Origin: Corynebacterium suranareeae
GTDB lineage: Bacteria > Actinomycetota > Actinomycetes > Mycobacteriales > Mycobacteriaceae
Direction of reading: 5' to 3'
DNA: 64,000 bases
Assembly (NCBI RefSeq): GCF_002355155.1
Contig: NZ_AP017369.1
Span: 62,001-126,000 of the forward strand
Shown in pieces: positions 17,751 to 25,938 of this stretch. The notes under the pieces are model-generated. The model was not told where the DNA came from and did not search any database. It saw nothing but the letters and a program-made list of their open reading frames with translations. A program made the translations under genes and the position numbers. Position 1 is the first letter of the stretch; every line of letters starts with the position of its first letter.

Positions 17751-19223
17751 TTAGTCTGCGTAAGGATCCCGGATGCCGATGTATTGCACAGAGGTGTACT
17801 CTTCAATTCCTTCGAGGCCACCTTCACGGCCCATTCCAGATTGTTTAACGCCACCGAAAGGTGCAGCTGCGTTAGAGATGACACCAGAGTTGACGCCGAC
17901 TAGGCCGAACTCGAGACCATCGGAGACGCGGAAAATACGTGAGGTGTCCTGGGTGAACACATAGGATGCCAGTCCATATTCGGTGGAGTTGGCTAGGCGC
18001 AGTGCTTCTTCCTCGGTTTGGAAGGTGACGATGGGTGCGACAGGGCCGAAGATCTCTTCGCTGAGGATGGCCGCGTCTGTTGAAACTCCCGTCAGTACCG
18101 TTGGTTCATAGAAGTAACCTGGTCCTGTGCCGGATTTGCCTCCGGTGAGGGCGGTGGCGCCTTCGGAGATGGCGGCGTCGACAAGCGAAGCAACGCTATC
18201 TCGTGCCTTTGCCTCAACCAAGGGGCCGACGGTAACACCTTCATCGAGGCCGTTTCCTAAGACTTGCTCCTCAAGGCGGGCAGCGAAGCGGCGGCCGAAT
18301 TCCTCGGCAACGGATTCGTGGACGAGGAAACGGTTAGCGGCGGTGCAGGCTTCGCCGATATTGCGCATTTTTGCACCCATGGCACCTTCAATCGCGAGGT
18401 CCAGGTCGGCGTCCTCGAAGACGATGAAAGGTGCGTTGCCGCCGAGTTCCATGGAGGTGCGCAGCACTTTGTCGGCGGCTTTTTTCAGGAGCTGCTGGCC
18501 AACTGGGGTGGAGCCGGTGAAGGAGACTTTGCGGAGGCGATCGTCTTCCATAATCGGGTTGGAAATTGCAGAGGCGGAAGTACCGGAGACCACATTGAGT
18601 ACACCTGCTGGAAGACCGGCATCAAGCATGGTTTGGGCAAAGTACTGGGAGGTCAGGGGGGTGAGACGAGCTGGCTTAAGCACCATGACACAACCTGCGG
18701 CGATTGCGGGTGCGACCTTGCGGGTAGCCATGGCCAAGGGGAAATTCCATGGGGTGATCAGAAGACACGGGCCAACTGGCTTGCGGGTGGTTAGCATGCG
18801 CAAGTTGCCTTCTGGGGTGGCACCGTAACGGCCATACAGACGAACCGCTTCCTCAGAGAACCAGCGAAGGAACTCATTGCCGTAGGTGACTTCGCCACGA
18901 GCTTCAGCCAAAGGCTTGCCCATTTCCAAGGTCATCAGGGTTGCGAATTCTTCTGAACGTTCTGCTACGAGTTCAAAACCGCGTCGCAAAATATTGGAAC
19001 GCTCACGCGCAGGCGTCCTGGCCCACTCGGCCTGAACAGCGCAGGCAGCATCAAGAGCAGCCAGCGCATCCTCGGAAGTAGCAGATGCTAGCGTTGCGAT
19101 GATTTCACCCGTCGCAGGGTTTTCTACATCGAAAGTACCGCCGTCGGAGGCTTCCACCCAGGAATCACCAATCAGTAAACCCGTGGGGACTTTAGCGAGT
19201 AGCTCGGAGACATTAATAGTCAT
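17751..19223 (-). CDS. gabD: Succinate-semialdehyde dehydrogenase (NAD(P)+), GabD type
   Basis: 490-residue aldehyde dehydrogenase. Conserved features include the NAD-binding segment TPWNFPLAMATRKVAPAIAAG, the catalytic glutamate in MELGGNAPFIVF, the cysteine in GEACTAANRFLVHESV and the C-terminal PFGGVKQSGMGREGG. These fit the succinate-semialdehyde dehydrogenase subfamily and I recall a gabD3 gene at this place in C. glutamicum. The frame is open for 23 more codons, but ATG 19223 matches the usual N-terminus and has AAGGA upstream. It acts in the cytoplasm, oxidising succinate semialdehyde to succinate; other aldehydes are possible. Confidence 0.88.
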   Translation of the reverse strand: MTINVSELLAKVPTGLLIGDSWVEASDGGTFDVENPATGEIIATLASATSEDALAALDAACAVQAEWARTPARERSNILRRGFELVAERSEEFATLMTLEMGKPLAEARGEVTYGNEFLRWFSEEAVRLYGRYGATPEGNLRMLTTRKPVGPCLLITPWNFPLAMATRKVAPAIAAGCVMVLKPARLTPLTSQYFAQTMLDAGLPAGVLNVVSGTSASAISNPIMEDDRLRKVSFTGSTPVGQQLLKKAADKVLRTSMELGGNAPFIVFEDADLDLAIEGAMGAKMRNIGEACTAANRFLVHESVAEEFGRRFAARLEEQVLGNGLDEGVTVGPLVEAKARDSVASLVDAAISEGATALTGGKSGTGPGYFYEPTVLTGVSTDAAILSEEIFGPVAPIVTFQTEEEALRLANSTEYGLASYVFTQDTSRIFRVSDGLEFGLVGVNSGVISNAAAPFGGVKQSGMGREGGLEGIEEYTSVQYIGIRDPYAD

Positions 19224-19325
19224 GGTTATTCTGTTCCTTATATTTAAGGGAGTTGAGTGTCTAAGTAGTTGAACCGCTTGAAAGTAGTCCAATTACCGTA
19301 GTTTTCTTTGATACCCACCGGTTTA

Positions 19326-19427
19326 CCAGCACTAGGTAGCAACCTTCCACCACCTGAGACCATATTGCGTGGTCAGGGCATAAACGATGGATGGTTTGTG
19401 TGGATAAAGATAAGTGCCTAGTGCTGG
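19326..19427. other. Long-range inverted repeat, possible structured RNA or operator pair
   Basis: In the gap 19224-19544 the arms CCAGCACTAGG (19326-19336) and CCTAGTGCTGG (19417-19427) are perfectly complementary and enclose about 80 bases. Inside is another potential stem, CCTGA-GA-CCA with TGGTCAGG. The element could be a leader or small RNA on either strand, or two inverted binding sites. I do not recognise a known RNA family. Confidence 0.45.
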
Positions 19428-19544
19428 AAAGCTGTCTTGGTCTTGGAAGACGCTGTTGAAGGGTCGGACTGTTGGTAATCGCCAGAACCAAAACCAGGAA
19501 CCCCCGAGTTAACCCCCGCAAACTGCACTGATACCTTTGCACTA

Positions 19545-20411
19545 ATGAGAACGGTTTTTCAATTGGTGCAGGATTTCCACAAGGAAGCTCGGGGAGAGGG
19601 ATTTCCAATCAAGTGGGGTCCTGCGCGTGGGGATTATGGTGTTTTGGAGTTTCCGGCCGATGTGGATCCTGAAGGCATTAAACATATAGCGCAGACCAAG
19701 ATCCAGGCAGAGGATACTTCGGTGGATGATATTCGTCGGGCGATCACTTTGCTGCGTGATCAGGCGGAACGAGCGGGGGATTCTTTCAATCCTGGTTTCA
19801 TTCTCGCGCAGGTTGGGCCAACCATTGTGGAAACCTATGGTGGAATACCTGCGCAGTGGATGGATGCAGTGGAGCTGTTGATTAGTCCTGATGTGGAGTG
19901 GATTGGGGTTCACGGCTCTAGGAAGCTGGATATCAATGTGCACGGTAACTTGTCTGGGGTAATTTCTGCTGGCGATAAGTTGGGTGAGCTGCTTGGTGAA
20001 GACTGGACAATCAACATTGTTCAAGGTGAGCACAAGATTCAGTTGGAAGACGTTCGCCCGAGTGTTGCTTTCTTTGCGGAGGCAGCTGAACTGATTACTC
20101 AGGCAAATGCTGCGATCGCTCCTTTTCATGTGCGGATGCTCAGTAACTCAAAGATCGTGATGTCTGGCTTTAGTGATTACTCACTGGCGGGTGATTCGAT
20201 TTCTTCGGCGGGAAAACTGGCTGAGTTGGCGAGGCCGTTTGCGCACTGGAAAGAAAACGTCATTCCTACGATAGAAATAGCCATGGACTATGAACCCGCG
20301 CCGATGGCAGATCTTTGGCAGGCGGATTCTTCGGATTCTTCCGAAACGCCTGAACCATTCGATGATTTTGAACGCTTATTGCGGGAAGAAGTGCTCGTTC
20401 CTGAGTTTTAG
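19545..20411 (+). CDS. Hypothetical protein
   Basis: 288-residue soluble protein, no signal peptide or membrane segment. The N-terminal part (about residues 15-40) has GFPIKWGPARGDYGVLEFP; the middle contains IGVHGSRKLDINVHGNLSGVI; the C-terminus is acidic with a run of serines. I recognise no family. No clear Shine-Dalgarno sequence precedes ATG 19545; a GTG at 19563 is an alternative. It stands alone between a possible structured element and the VTC operon. Confidence 0.65.
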   Translation: MRTVFQLVQDFHKEARGEGFPIKWGPARGDYGVLEFPADVDPEGIKHIAQTKIQAEDTSVDDIRRAITLLRDQAERAGDSFNPGFILAQVGPTIVETYGGIPAQWMDAVELLISPDVEWIGVHGSRKLDINVHGNLSGVISAGDKLGELLGEDWTINIVQGEHKIQLEDVRPSVAFFAEAAELITQANAAIAPFHVRMLSNSKIVMSGFSDYSLAGDSISSAGKLAELARPFAHWKENVIPTIEIAMDYEPAPMADLWQADSSDSSETPEPFDDFERLLREEVLVPEF

Positions 20412-20557
20412 CTGGTTATAGGCCTGCTGTTTTACTGGAAACGTGAACGGCAGGTAAACAGGCATTTAAATTAATGCGATGAAAGTGTGTGTTTGTTGGG
20501 GTGATCATTCCTATTTTTTCACAGGAAACGCTCTGAATTCTTTCAAAGAAATGTTTC

Positions 20558-21400
20558 ATGCTTATTGGCGTGAACAATCAAACACTTAAACAAGCAGTGC
20601 CGTCAGGGGTGAAAGTATCCCCGCACAGGTTCAACCGTTTTGAAATCAAATACCTGATTCCAGAGCAAGACGTACCTGCACTCCGCGAGCAGCTGGAAAC
20701 GAGGATGAGCACGGATCCGCTCTCACCACCCGGTGGTTACCGCGTCGAATCCCTCTACTTCGATTCACCCGATCTGCGGTGCTACACCGAGAAGATTGAG
20801 GGTTTAAAGTTTCGCCGCAAGTTGCGGATCCGAACCTACGGTGAAGGGGAATTAACCCCAGATTCCATCGTGTCGGTGGAAATTAAGCAGCGGGTAAACA
20901 AAGTCACCCAAAAACGTCGTTTAGATTTGCCCTTTATATATGCGCTCGCCCTGGGCGATAGCACGGGCGCTGCGGTAGGTGAGCAGGTGGACGTCGAAAA
21001 GCTTATGGAAATTTCTCCGGAAAATCAGCACGCCCTGATCCATGAGATGGCTTCATTTGCCAAAAATTATCGACTGCGCCCGATTGCCACCACAAAATAC
21101 AACCGTGAAGCATTCGTCGGCACTGATGCAGAGGCCAGCTCACGAGTCACCATCGACCACGGTGTATCCGGCCGCGACCGCGATTTCTTACTTGGCCAAA
21201 ACCTTGACGATCGCCCCACTGTGGCCCAAGGCCTGGCAGTTGTGGAAATCAAATGCGATGAACGCGTGCCCTTTTGGCTCACCGACATGACCGCATCGCT
21301 GGAAATGTCCGTGATCCGAATGTCCAAATACTGCCAAACCATCGAAGCGTTTAACAACCGACCAGCATCTGCTCTCGGCGCTGTAGACCCCATCTTCTAA
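20558..21400 (+). CDS. VTC-domain protein (polyphosphate polymerase type)
   Basis: 280 residues forming one VTC domain, the triphosphate-tunnel fold of the yeast vacuolar polyphosphate polymerase. Typical charged strands are seen: NRFEIKYLIP near residue 28, VESLYFDSPDLRCYTEKIEG, KFRRKLRIRTYG, SVEIKQRVNKVTQKRRL and, near the end, LAVVEIKCDERVPFWL. The alternating Lys/Arg/Glu residues line the tunnel. It is cytoplasmic and lacks the SPX domain of yeast enzymes. It heads an operon with a DUF4956 membrane protein and a CotH-like protein, a combination found in many bacteria whose joint function is not known. Confidence 0.88.
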   Translation: MLIGVNNQTLKQAVPSGVKVSPHRFNRFEIKYLIPEQDVPALREQLETRMSTDPLSPPGGYRVESLYFDSPDLRCYTEKIEGLKFRRKLRIRTYGEGELTPDSIVSVEIKQRVNKVTQKRRLDLPFIYALALGDSTGAAVGEQVDVEKLMEISPENQHALIHEMASFAKNYRLRPIATTKYNREAFVGTDAEASSRVTIDHGVSGRDRDFLLGQNLDDRPTVAQGLAVVEIKCDERVPFWLTDMTASLEMSVIRMSKYCQTIEAFNNRPASALGAVDPIF

Positions 21401-21437
21401 AACCCCGCAAACCCGCGAAAACCCGAAAGGCCCACCA

Positions 21438-22151
21438 ATGTTGAGCGATCTAAGCTCCATCTTTGATTTCCAAGACCTCTCCGGCACCTTCTCCGTTGTC
21501 GATGTCCTAATCACCCTCGTCTTATCCTTCGTGCTGACCTCCGTGGTAGGCGTGGTGTATCAAAAGACACATCGACACATCTCCTACAGCCAGTCCTTCG
21601 TGCAAACGTTGGTGCTGGTGGGAATGGTCATTGCAATCATCATGCTGGTGGTCGGCTCCAACATTGCACGTGCATTCGCCCTGGTTGGCGCGCTTTCGGT
21701 GATTCGATTCCGCAATGCAGTGAAAGAAACCCGAGACGTGGGCTTCCTCTTCCTTGCCATGGCAATCGGCATGACTTGCGGTACCCGCTTCTACGTTCTG
21801 GCGATCGCGGCCACCATCGTTGTCTGCGCTGTCCTATTTATCATGTACCGCTTCGACTGGTTCAAGGCAGATATTCAACGCCAGGTGATCAAGGTTCAGG
21901 TCCCAGCCGATGGCCAAGCTGACTCCGGAAAATCATATGCAGAAGAAGTTGAATTGATCCTTGCGCAATACTGCACCTCATTTGAAATGATGTCTGCTGA
22001 ATCCGTCCGTGGTGGGGCGCTTACCGAATTCTCCTACACCGCCCAAATGCGCAAAACCGTCCAACCACACGAACTGGTAGCCAAGCTGCGTGATGTAAAC
22101 TTCGGCCAAAAAGCTACCGTCCTCACCGGCCACGACCAGACGGATGTTTAA
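21438..22151 (+). CDS. DUF4956 membrane protein
   Basis: 237 residues with about four membrane helices in the N-terminal 140 residues and a soluble C-terminal domain. The conserved centre is ARAFALVGALSVIRFRNAVKE, followed by FLFLAMAIGMTCG, characteristic of DUF4956. It lies 37 bases after the VTC gene, with GAAAGG before ATG 21438, and three bases before the CotH-like gene. In this operon type it may form a membrane platform for the VTC protein; no activity has been shown to my knowledge. Confidence 0.87.
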   Translation: MLSDLSSIFDFQDLSGTFSVVDVLITLVLSFVLTSVVGVVYQKTHRHISYSQSFVQTLVLVGMVIAIIMLVVGSNIARAFALVGALSVIRFRNAVKETRDVGFLFLAMAIGMTCGTRFYVLAIAATIVVCAVLFIMYRFDWFKADIQRQVIKVQVPADGQADSGKSYAEEVELILAQYCTSFEMMSAESVRGGALTEFSYTAQMRKTVQPHELVAKLRDVNFGQKATVLTGHDQTDV

Positions 22152-22154
22152 ACA

Positions 22155-23750
22155 ATGCCTAGCTTCAAATCCGCACGATGGAGGATGAACCGCCGCCTCT
22201 TCCTAGGAACCTCCGCAGCAATCATCGCAGTGGGTGGCGTCCTAGGCGGAGTGCAAGTTGTTCCCTATATTTCCTCCCAAGAAGTCCAAACCTCAGCATC
22301 ATCAATTGCGACCATCGACGTGGGATCAGGCAACGCAGACATCTTTGACACCTCCGTTTCCCACGAAGTAACCCTGCAGGTTTCCCAAGAAAATCTCGAT
22401 GAGATGCTCGCCGACTACCAAGAAGACGGCTCCAAAACATGGGTTAAAGCAAACATCACGATTGATGGCGTGACCATTGAAAACGTAGGAATCCGACTGA
22501 AAGGAAACTCCACACTATCCGGTCTTGGAGGCAATTCCGAAAATGGCATGCCTCAAGGTCCGGGTGGAGCCGGAGGAGATTTCCCAGAATTAAGTGAAGA
22601 GGAAATGGCGCAGTTCCAGGAGCAGTTTGCTGAGCAGACCGGGGAAGCTCGCGGCCCTGGCGGAATGGGAGGCATGGGTGGAGGTGGCATGACCTCGGTC
22701 GATGCTGACGATGTCAGTACCTGGCCACTCCTGATCAGCTTCGACAAATATGAAGAAGGCCGTGTCTACCAAGGCATGAGCCAAATCGCACTCCGCCCCG
22801 GCACCACCGTCATCAACGAAGCCATGGCGCTGGCTCTGACCGCAGAAACCGGCCAGGTCTCGCAGCAATCCAGCTTCACAACGTTTACGCTTAACGACGA
22901 ACCCTCCACCACCCGACTCCTTTTGGAACACCCCGATGAATATTATGCCAATGAGCTCGGAAACGGGGTCCTCTTCAAGGCAGATTCCAGCAGTTCTTTC
23001 ACCTACCAAGGCGAGGACCAAACGGAGTACGACGGCCAATTCAAACAAATCAATGGCGACGGAAACGGTGACATCCAACCCATCATCAACCTGCTGAAAT
23101 GGTTAGATACCGCAAGCGATGAAGAATTCGCCGAACACCTTTCTGACTACGTCGATGTCGAAAGCTTTGCCCGCTATGTGGCAACCCAAAATCTCCTGGT
23201 GAACTCCGACGATATGGCCGGCCCAGGTAGCAATTACTACCTGTGGTACGACTACGACACCGGTCTTATCAGCGTGATTTCTTGGGACCTGAACTTGGCT
23301 ATGTCCGGTTCCACTGATGCCGGCCCTGATGATGAAATCTCCATGGGCGGAGGAGGTGGCGGTGGTGGCATGCGTCCTGGTGAGAACGCTGAAACCACTG
23401 AAGCTGTTGAGGGCATGCCTGATATGGCTGAGATGGGTGAGAGGCCTGACATGGGTGACATGCAGCAACGCGAACGTCCCGAAGGCGAAGGTATGGGCGG
23501 CGGCATGGGTGGAAACCAGCTTAAAGAACGTTTCCTCGCCTCTGACGCATTCACTGAAATTTATGAGCAGGTCTATTGGGAGCTGTATGAAGAAATGTAT
23601 GGTTCCGGAAAGGCACTTGAGGTGTTGGATGAGATCGCTGCATCAATTCCAGAGACTGATGCTGTAACCGCAGACGAGATTAATACTGAAGTGATATCAA
23701 TGCGGGAATGGATCGCTGCTCGTACCGAGGCGTTGGCTTCACAACAGTAA
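22155..23750 (+). CDS. CotH-kinase-family exported protein
   Basis: 531 residues. An N-terminal membrane anchor or signal (RRLFLGTSAAIIAVGGVLGG) precedes a CotH domain: NVGIRLKGNSTL near residue 115, LLEHPDEYYANELGNGVLFK, and NLLVNSDDMAGPGSNYYLWY with SWDLNLAMSG later. CotH proteins are atypical protein kinases, best known from spore coats. Two low-complexity inserts rich in Gly, Met, Glu and Pro (about residues 128-176 and 395-455) interrupt the fold. The protein would act outside the membrane. Last gene of the VTC operon. Confidence 0.83.
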   Translation: MPSFKSARWRMNRRLFLGTSAAIIAVGGVLGGVQVVPYISSQEVQTSASSIATIDVGSGNADIFDTSVSHEVTLQVSQENLDEMLADYQEDGSKTWVKANITIDGVTIENVGIRLKGNSTLSGLGGNSENGMPQGPGGAGGDFPELSEEEMAQFQEQFAEQTGEARGPGGMGGMGGGGMTSVDADDVSTWPLLISFDKYEEGRVYQGMSQIALRPGTTVINEAMALALTAETGQVSQQSSFTTFTLNDEPSTTRLLLEHPDEYYANELGNGVLFKADSSSSFTYQGEDQTEYDGQFKQINGDGNGDIQPIINLLKWLDTASDEEFAEHLSDYVDVESFARYVATQNLLVNSDDMAGPGSNYYLWYDYDTGLISVISWDLNLAMSGSTDAGPDDEISMGGGGGGGGMRPGENAETTEAVEGMPDMAEMGERPDMGDMQQRERPEGEGMGGGMGGNQLKERFLASDAFTEIYEQVYWELYEEMYGSGKALEVLDEIAASIPETDAVTADEINTEVISMREWIAARTEALASQQ

Positions 23751-23762
23751 GGCAAGCGTTAA

Positions 23763-23824
23763 TTTAAGGGGTCGAATTTCCCATATGACTCTTTGTATGG
23801 GTGGAACCGTTTCGGCCCCTTAAA
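23763..23824 (+). terminator. Terminator of the VTC operon
   Basis: Outer stem TTTAAGGGGTCGAA / TTCGGCCCCTTAAA with one G-U pair encloses an inner stem CCCATA / TATGGG. It begins 13 bases after the CotH stop codon. Confidence 0.7.
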
Positions 23825-23932
23825 AGCGCTTCTAGAGGGTGTTGATTTTGAGACCAATGGGGCAGATGTGAATCCTGAAAGTTCACTGATCAAGAATCGG
23901 ATCAACTAGCATAAGTGCAGCTTTAAATCGAA

Positions 23933-23973
23933 CGAATTTTTGCATGGATGAAGCATTCTAGTGCAAAAATTCG
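23933..23973. repeat. Inverted repeat in the corA 3' gap
   Basis: CGAATTTTTGCA and TGCAAAAATTCG are perfectly complementary over 12 bases with a 17-base loop. A related GAACGAATTTTCGCAT lies at about 24003. It may terminate the minus-strand corA transcript. The remaining sequence of 23825-24061 shows no gene. Confidence 0.5.
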
Positions 23974-24061
23974 ACCAAAATGCACGTTTCGCCACTGAAG
24001 TTGAACGAATTTTCGCATATTTGTTCACTTAGGCATTGCGGACGCATTAAGCGGCCAAAGC

Positions 24062-25183
24062 TCACATCCACTTACTGCGCTTGAAGATCCAGTAGAGCAA
24101 GATGGTGAAGCTGATCATCGCTAAGAGCGCCAATGGGTAGCCGAATGCCCAATGCAGTTCGGGCATGATGTCAAAGTTCATGCCATAAATCGAGGACACC
24201 AGGGTTGGCGCGAAGATGATAGCCGCCCAACCGGAGATTTTCTTCATGTCTTCGTTTTGGCGCTGTGCCACAAGGGTGGCGTTGACGTTCAAAATTTGGG
24301 ACAGGGATTCGCGGTATTCGGCAACACGGGTGTTGTCGCGGGTGAGGTGGTCGGCGACGTCATCAAGGTAGGCGCGTAATTCTTCCGACATGCCACTTCG
24401 GATGAAATCTTTGTTCAGGCGTTGCACCACTTCGGTAACTGAGCTGGTGGTGTGCTGCATGTCGATGATTTCTTGGGACAGGTTATAGATACGTTCGGCA
24501 ACGGCGGCGTCACCGGAAAACACCTGGCGTTCAATTTGTTCCTGGTCGATGGCGATGCCTCGAAGGACGGGGGCGAAACCGTCGACGATGGCGTCGACAA
24601 GCCTATATGCCACGGCGCGGGGGCCGGAAGAGAGTAACTCGGCGTCGGCAAGCAATCTTTTTATGCGCACGTCAACCTGTGCTGGGTCGCTGAAGCTGGA
24701 GGCGCTGGTGCCGTCAATCCATTGATGGTCCTGGCATAAAATAGCGATGGCCTGCGGTTTCATGAGGATGTGAAACTCGGAGAAATCTACTTCTTCGCGG
24801 GAGTCAATGTAGCGTGCGGAACGGATCGCGATGAAAATGATGTCCTCATAGCGGTCCAACTTGGGGCGCTGTTGGCCGTGCAGCAAATCTTCCACGATGG
24901 TGGGGTGCAGATCCCAGGCCTCTGCAAGTTCCTCAATCGCGGGTTTGGACGGCGCAGGGTAGAGCGACATGACCATACGATTGGATGCGCCTTCGGCGAA
25001 TTTCAAACCATCAGCAACAGTGGCGCCCAGGGGCGGACGCTGAGGAATGCCGTCAGTGACATAGCGAGTCAGCGGGGAAACTTCTTGGGGAGTTGGTGCC
25101 ATACCTGCTGAATCAGGAAGATACCGACGTCTGAGCATATCCCGTCTGCGGATCGCCCCGTTGGTCTCATAATTTTTTGGCAT
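24062..25183 (-). CDS. corA: CorA-type magnesium/divalent cation channel
   Basis: 373 residues. A long cytoplasmic domain with a coiled stretch leads to two C-terminal helices; the signature YGMNF follows the first helix, and the acidic MPEL loop precedes the second (LALLAMISFTILLYWIF). The protein ends in a basic tail, as usual. CorA forms homopentamers that admit Mg2+, sometimes Co2+ or Ni2+. The gene is monocistronic by its surroundings. Start ATG 25183 has GGAG shortly upstream. Confidence 0.92.
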   Translation of the reverse strand: MPKNYETNGAIRRRDMLRRRYLPDSAGMAPTPQEVSPLTRYVTDGIPQRPPLGATVADGLKFAEGASNRMVMSLYPAPSKPAIEELAEAWDLHPTIVEDLLHGQQRPKLDRYEDIIFIAIRSARYIDSREEVDFSEFHILMKPQAIAILCQDHQWIDGTSASSFSDPAQVDVRIKRLLADAELLSSGPRAVAYRLVDAIVDGFAPVLRGIAIDQEQIERQVFSGDAAVAERIYNLSQEIIDMQHTTSSVTEVVQRLNKDFIRSGMSEELRAYLDDVADHLTRDNTRVAEYRESLSQILNVNATLVAQRQNEDMKKISGWAAIIFAPTLVSSIYGMNFDIMPELHWAFGYPLALLAMISFTILLYWIFKRSKWM

Positions 25184-25271
25184 TTTTCAACTCCTTCAGC
25201 AGTACTGGACAGCATTTTCTCTTAAGACAGTATTGCCGAAGAACTGGTAAATGACCTACTTGAGAGGCATT

Positions 25272-25715
25272 CTAGCCCTCTTCCAGCTCACTTAACCTTT
25301 CACGCAGACCTTCGGGGAGCGAGTTAAACCACTCTTCCTCCTGGCCAGGTTCCATAAGCAGGCGACCATATTCAGTCATATTTGAACCAGGAATCTCCGT
25401 TATATAAACCCACACCTCTTCATTGGGGATTCCCAAAATCAACGCAATCTCCGAAGTAATCCGCAGCAATAGCTCCTCTTTTTGCTTTTCACTGCGGCCG
25501 GATCGAATGGTTGCCTGGATCCAAATATGGTTTTCCGAAGTCGGCTGCGCACCAATGAAATAAGAATCAGGCTCCACCTCATTGAAAATCACCTGCACCA
25601 AGTACTTAGGCGCAAGCGCTATTTCATGGTGGGCATCAGTGATTGCTTCCGCGATGCGTTGCTTAGCTTCCCTAGAAATGCGAATTCTTTGCGACCAACA
25701 AGTATAGGTAGGCAT
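25272..25715 (-). CDS. cis-3-Chloroacrylate dehalogenase homologue (Cg10062-like tautomerase)
   Basis: 147-residue tautomerase-superfamily enzyme. After removal of Met, the key residues fall at the positions known for cis-CaaD and for C. glutamicum Cg10062: Pro1, His28, Arg70, Arg73, Tyr103 and Glu114. From memory the sequence is nearly that of Cg10062, a poor dehalogenase that hydrates acetylene carboxylate and can decarboxylate the product. The physiological substrate is unknown. The gene stands alone between corA and the ClC gene. All catalytic residues are intact. Confidence 0.9.
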   Translation of the reverse strand: MPTYTCWSQRIRISREAKQRIAEAITDAHHEIALAPKYLVQVIFNEVEPDSYFIGAQPTSENHIWIQATIRSGRSEKQKEELLLRITSEIALILGIPNEEVWVYITEIPGSNMTEYGRLLMEPGQEEEWFNSLPEGLRERLSELEEG

Positions 25716-25859
25716 GGGCGTGAACCTCTTTCATTTTTTGGCGAACCTGCTAGAGATCTACTAGAGCACCTCTAGGGAACCAGGGAACCTTTTAGTGAAC
25801 CTGCAAATTTAGAAGCTTTCCCTCATCATAGTTTTAATTGAGGCGCGGTGGCCGAAATT

Positions 25860-25915
25860 ATTTGAACCGGACAATTTGAGCCGGACTATTCGAGCCAGAT
25901 AATTTGAGCCGGATA
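25860..25915. repeat. Four tandem 14-bp repeats upstream of the ClC gene
   Basis: Units ATTTGAACCGGACA, ATTTGAGCCGGACT, ATTCGAGCCAGATA and ATTTGAGCCGGATA follow without spacing. They end 23 bases before the ClC start codon. They could be clustered regulator sites or a simple slippage repeat. Confidence 0.85.
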
Positions 25916-25938
25916 TTTAGTCAGGAATTAAATATCCG

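Noticed and set aside
25860-25915. CRISPR-like array
   Set aside because: The 14-bp units are directly adjacent without spacers and no cas genes are present.
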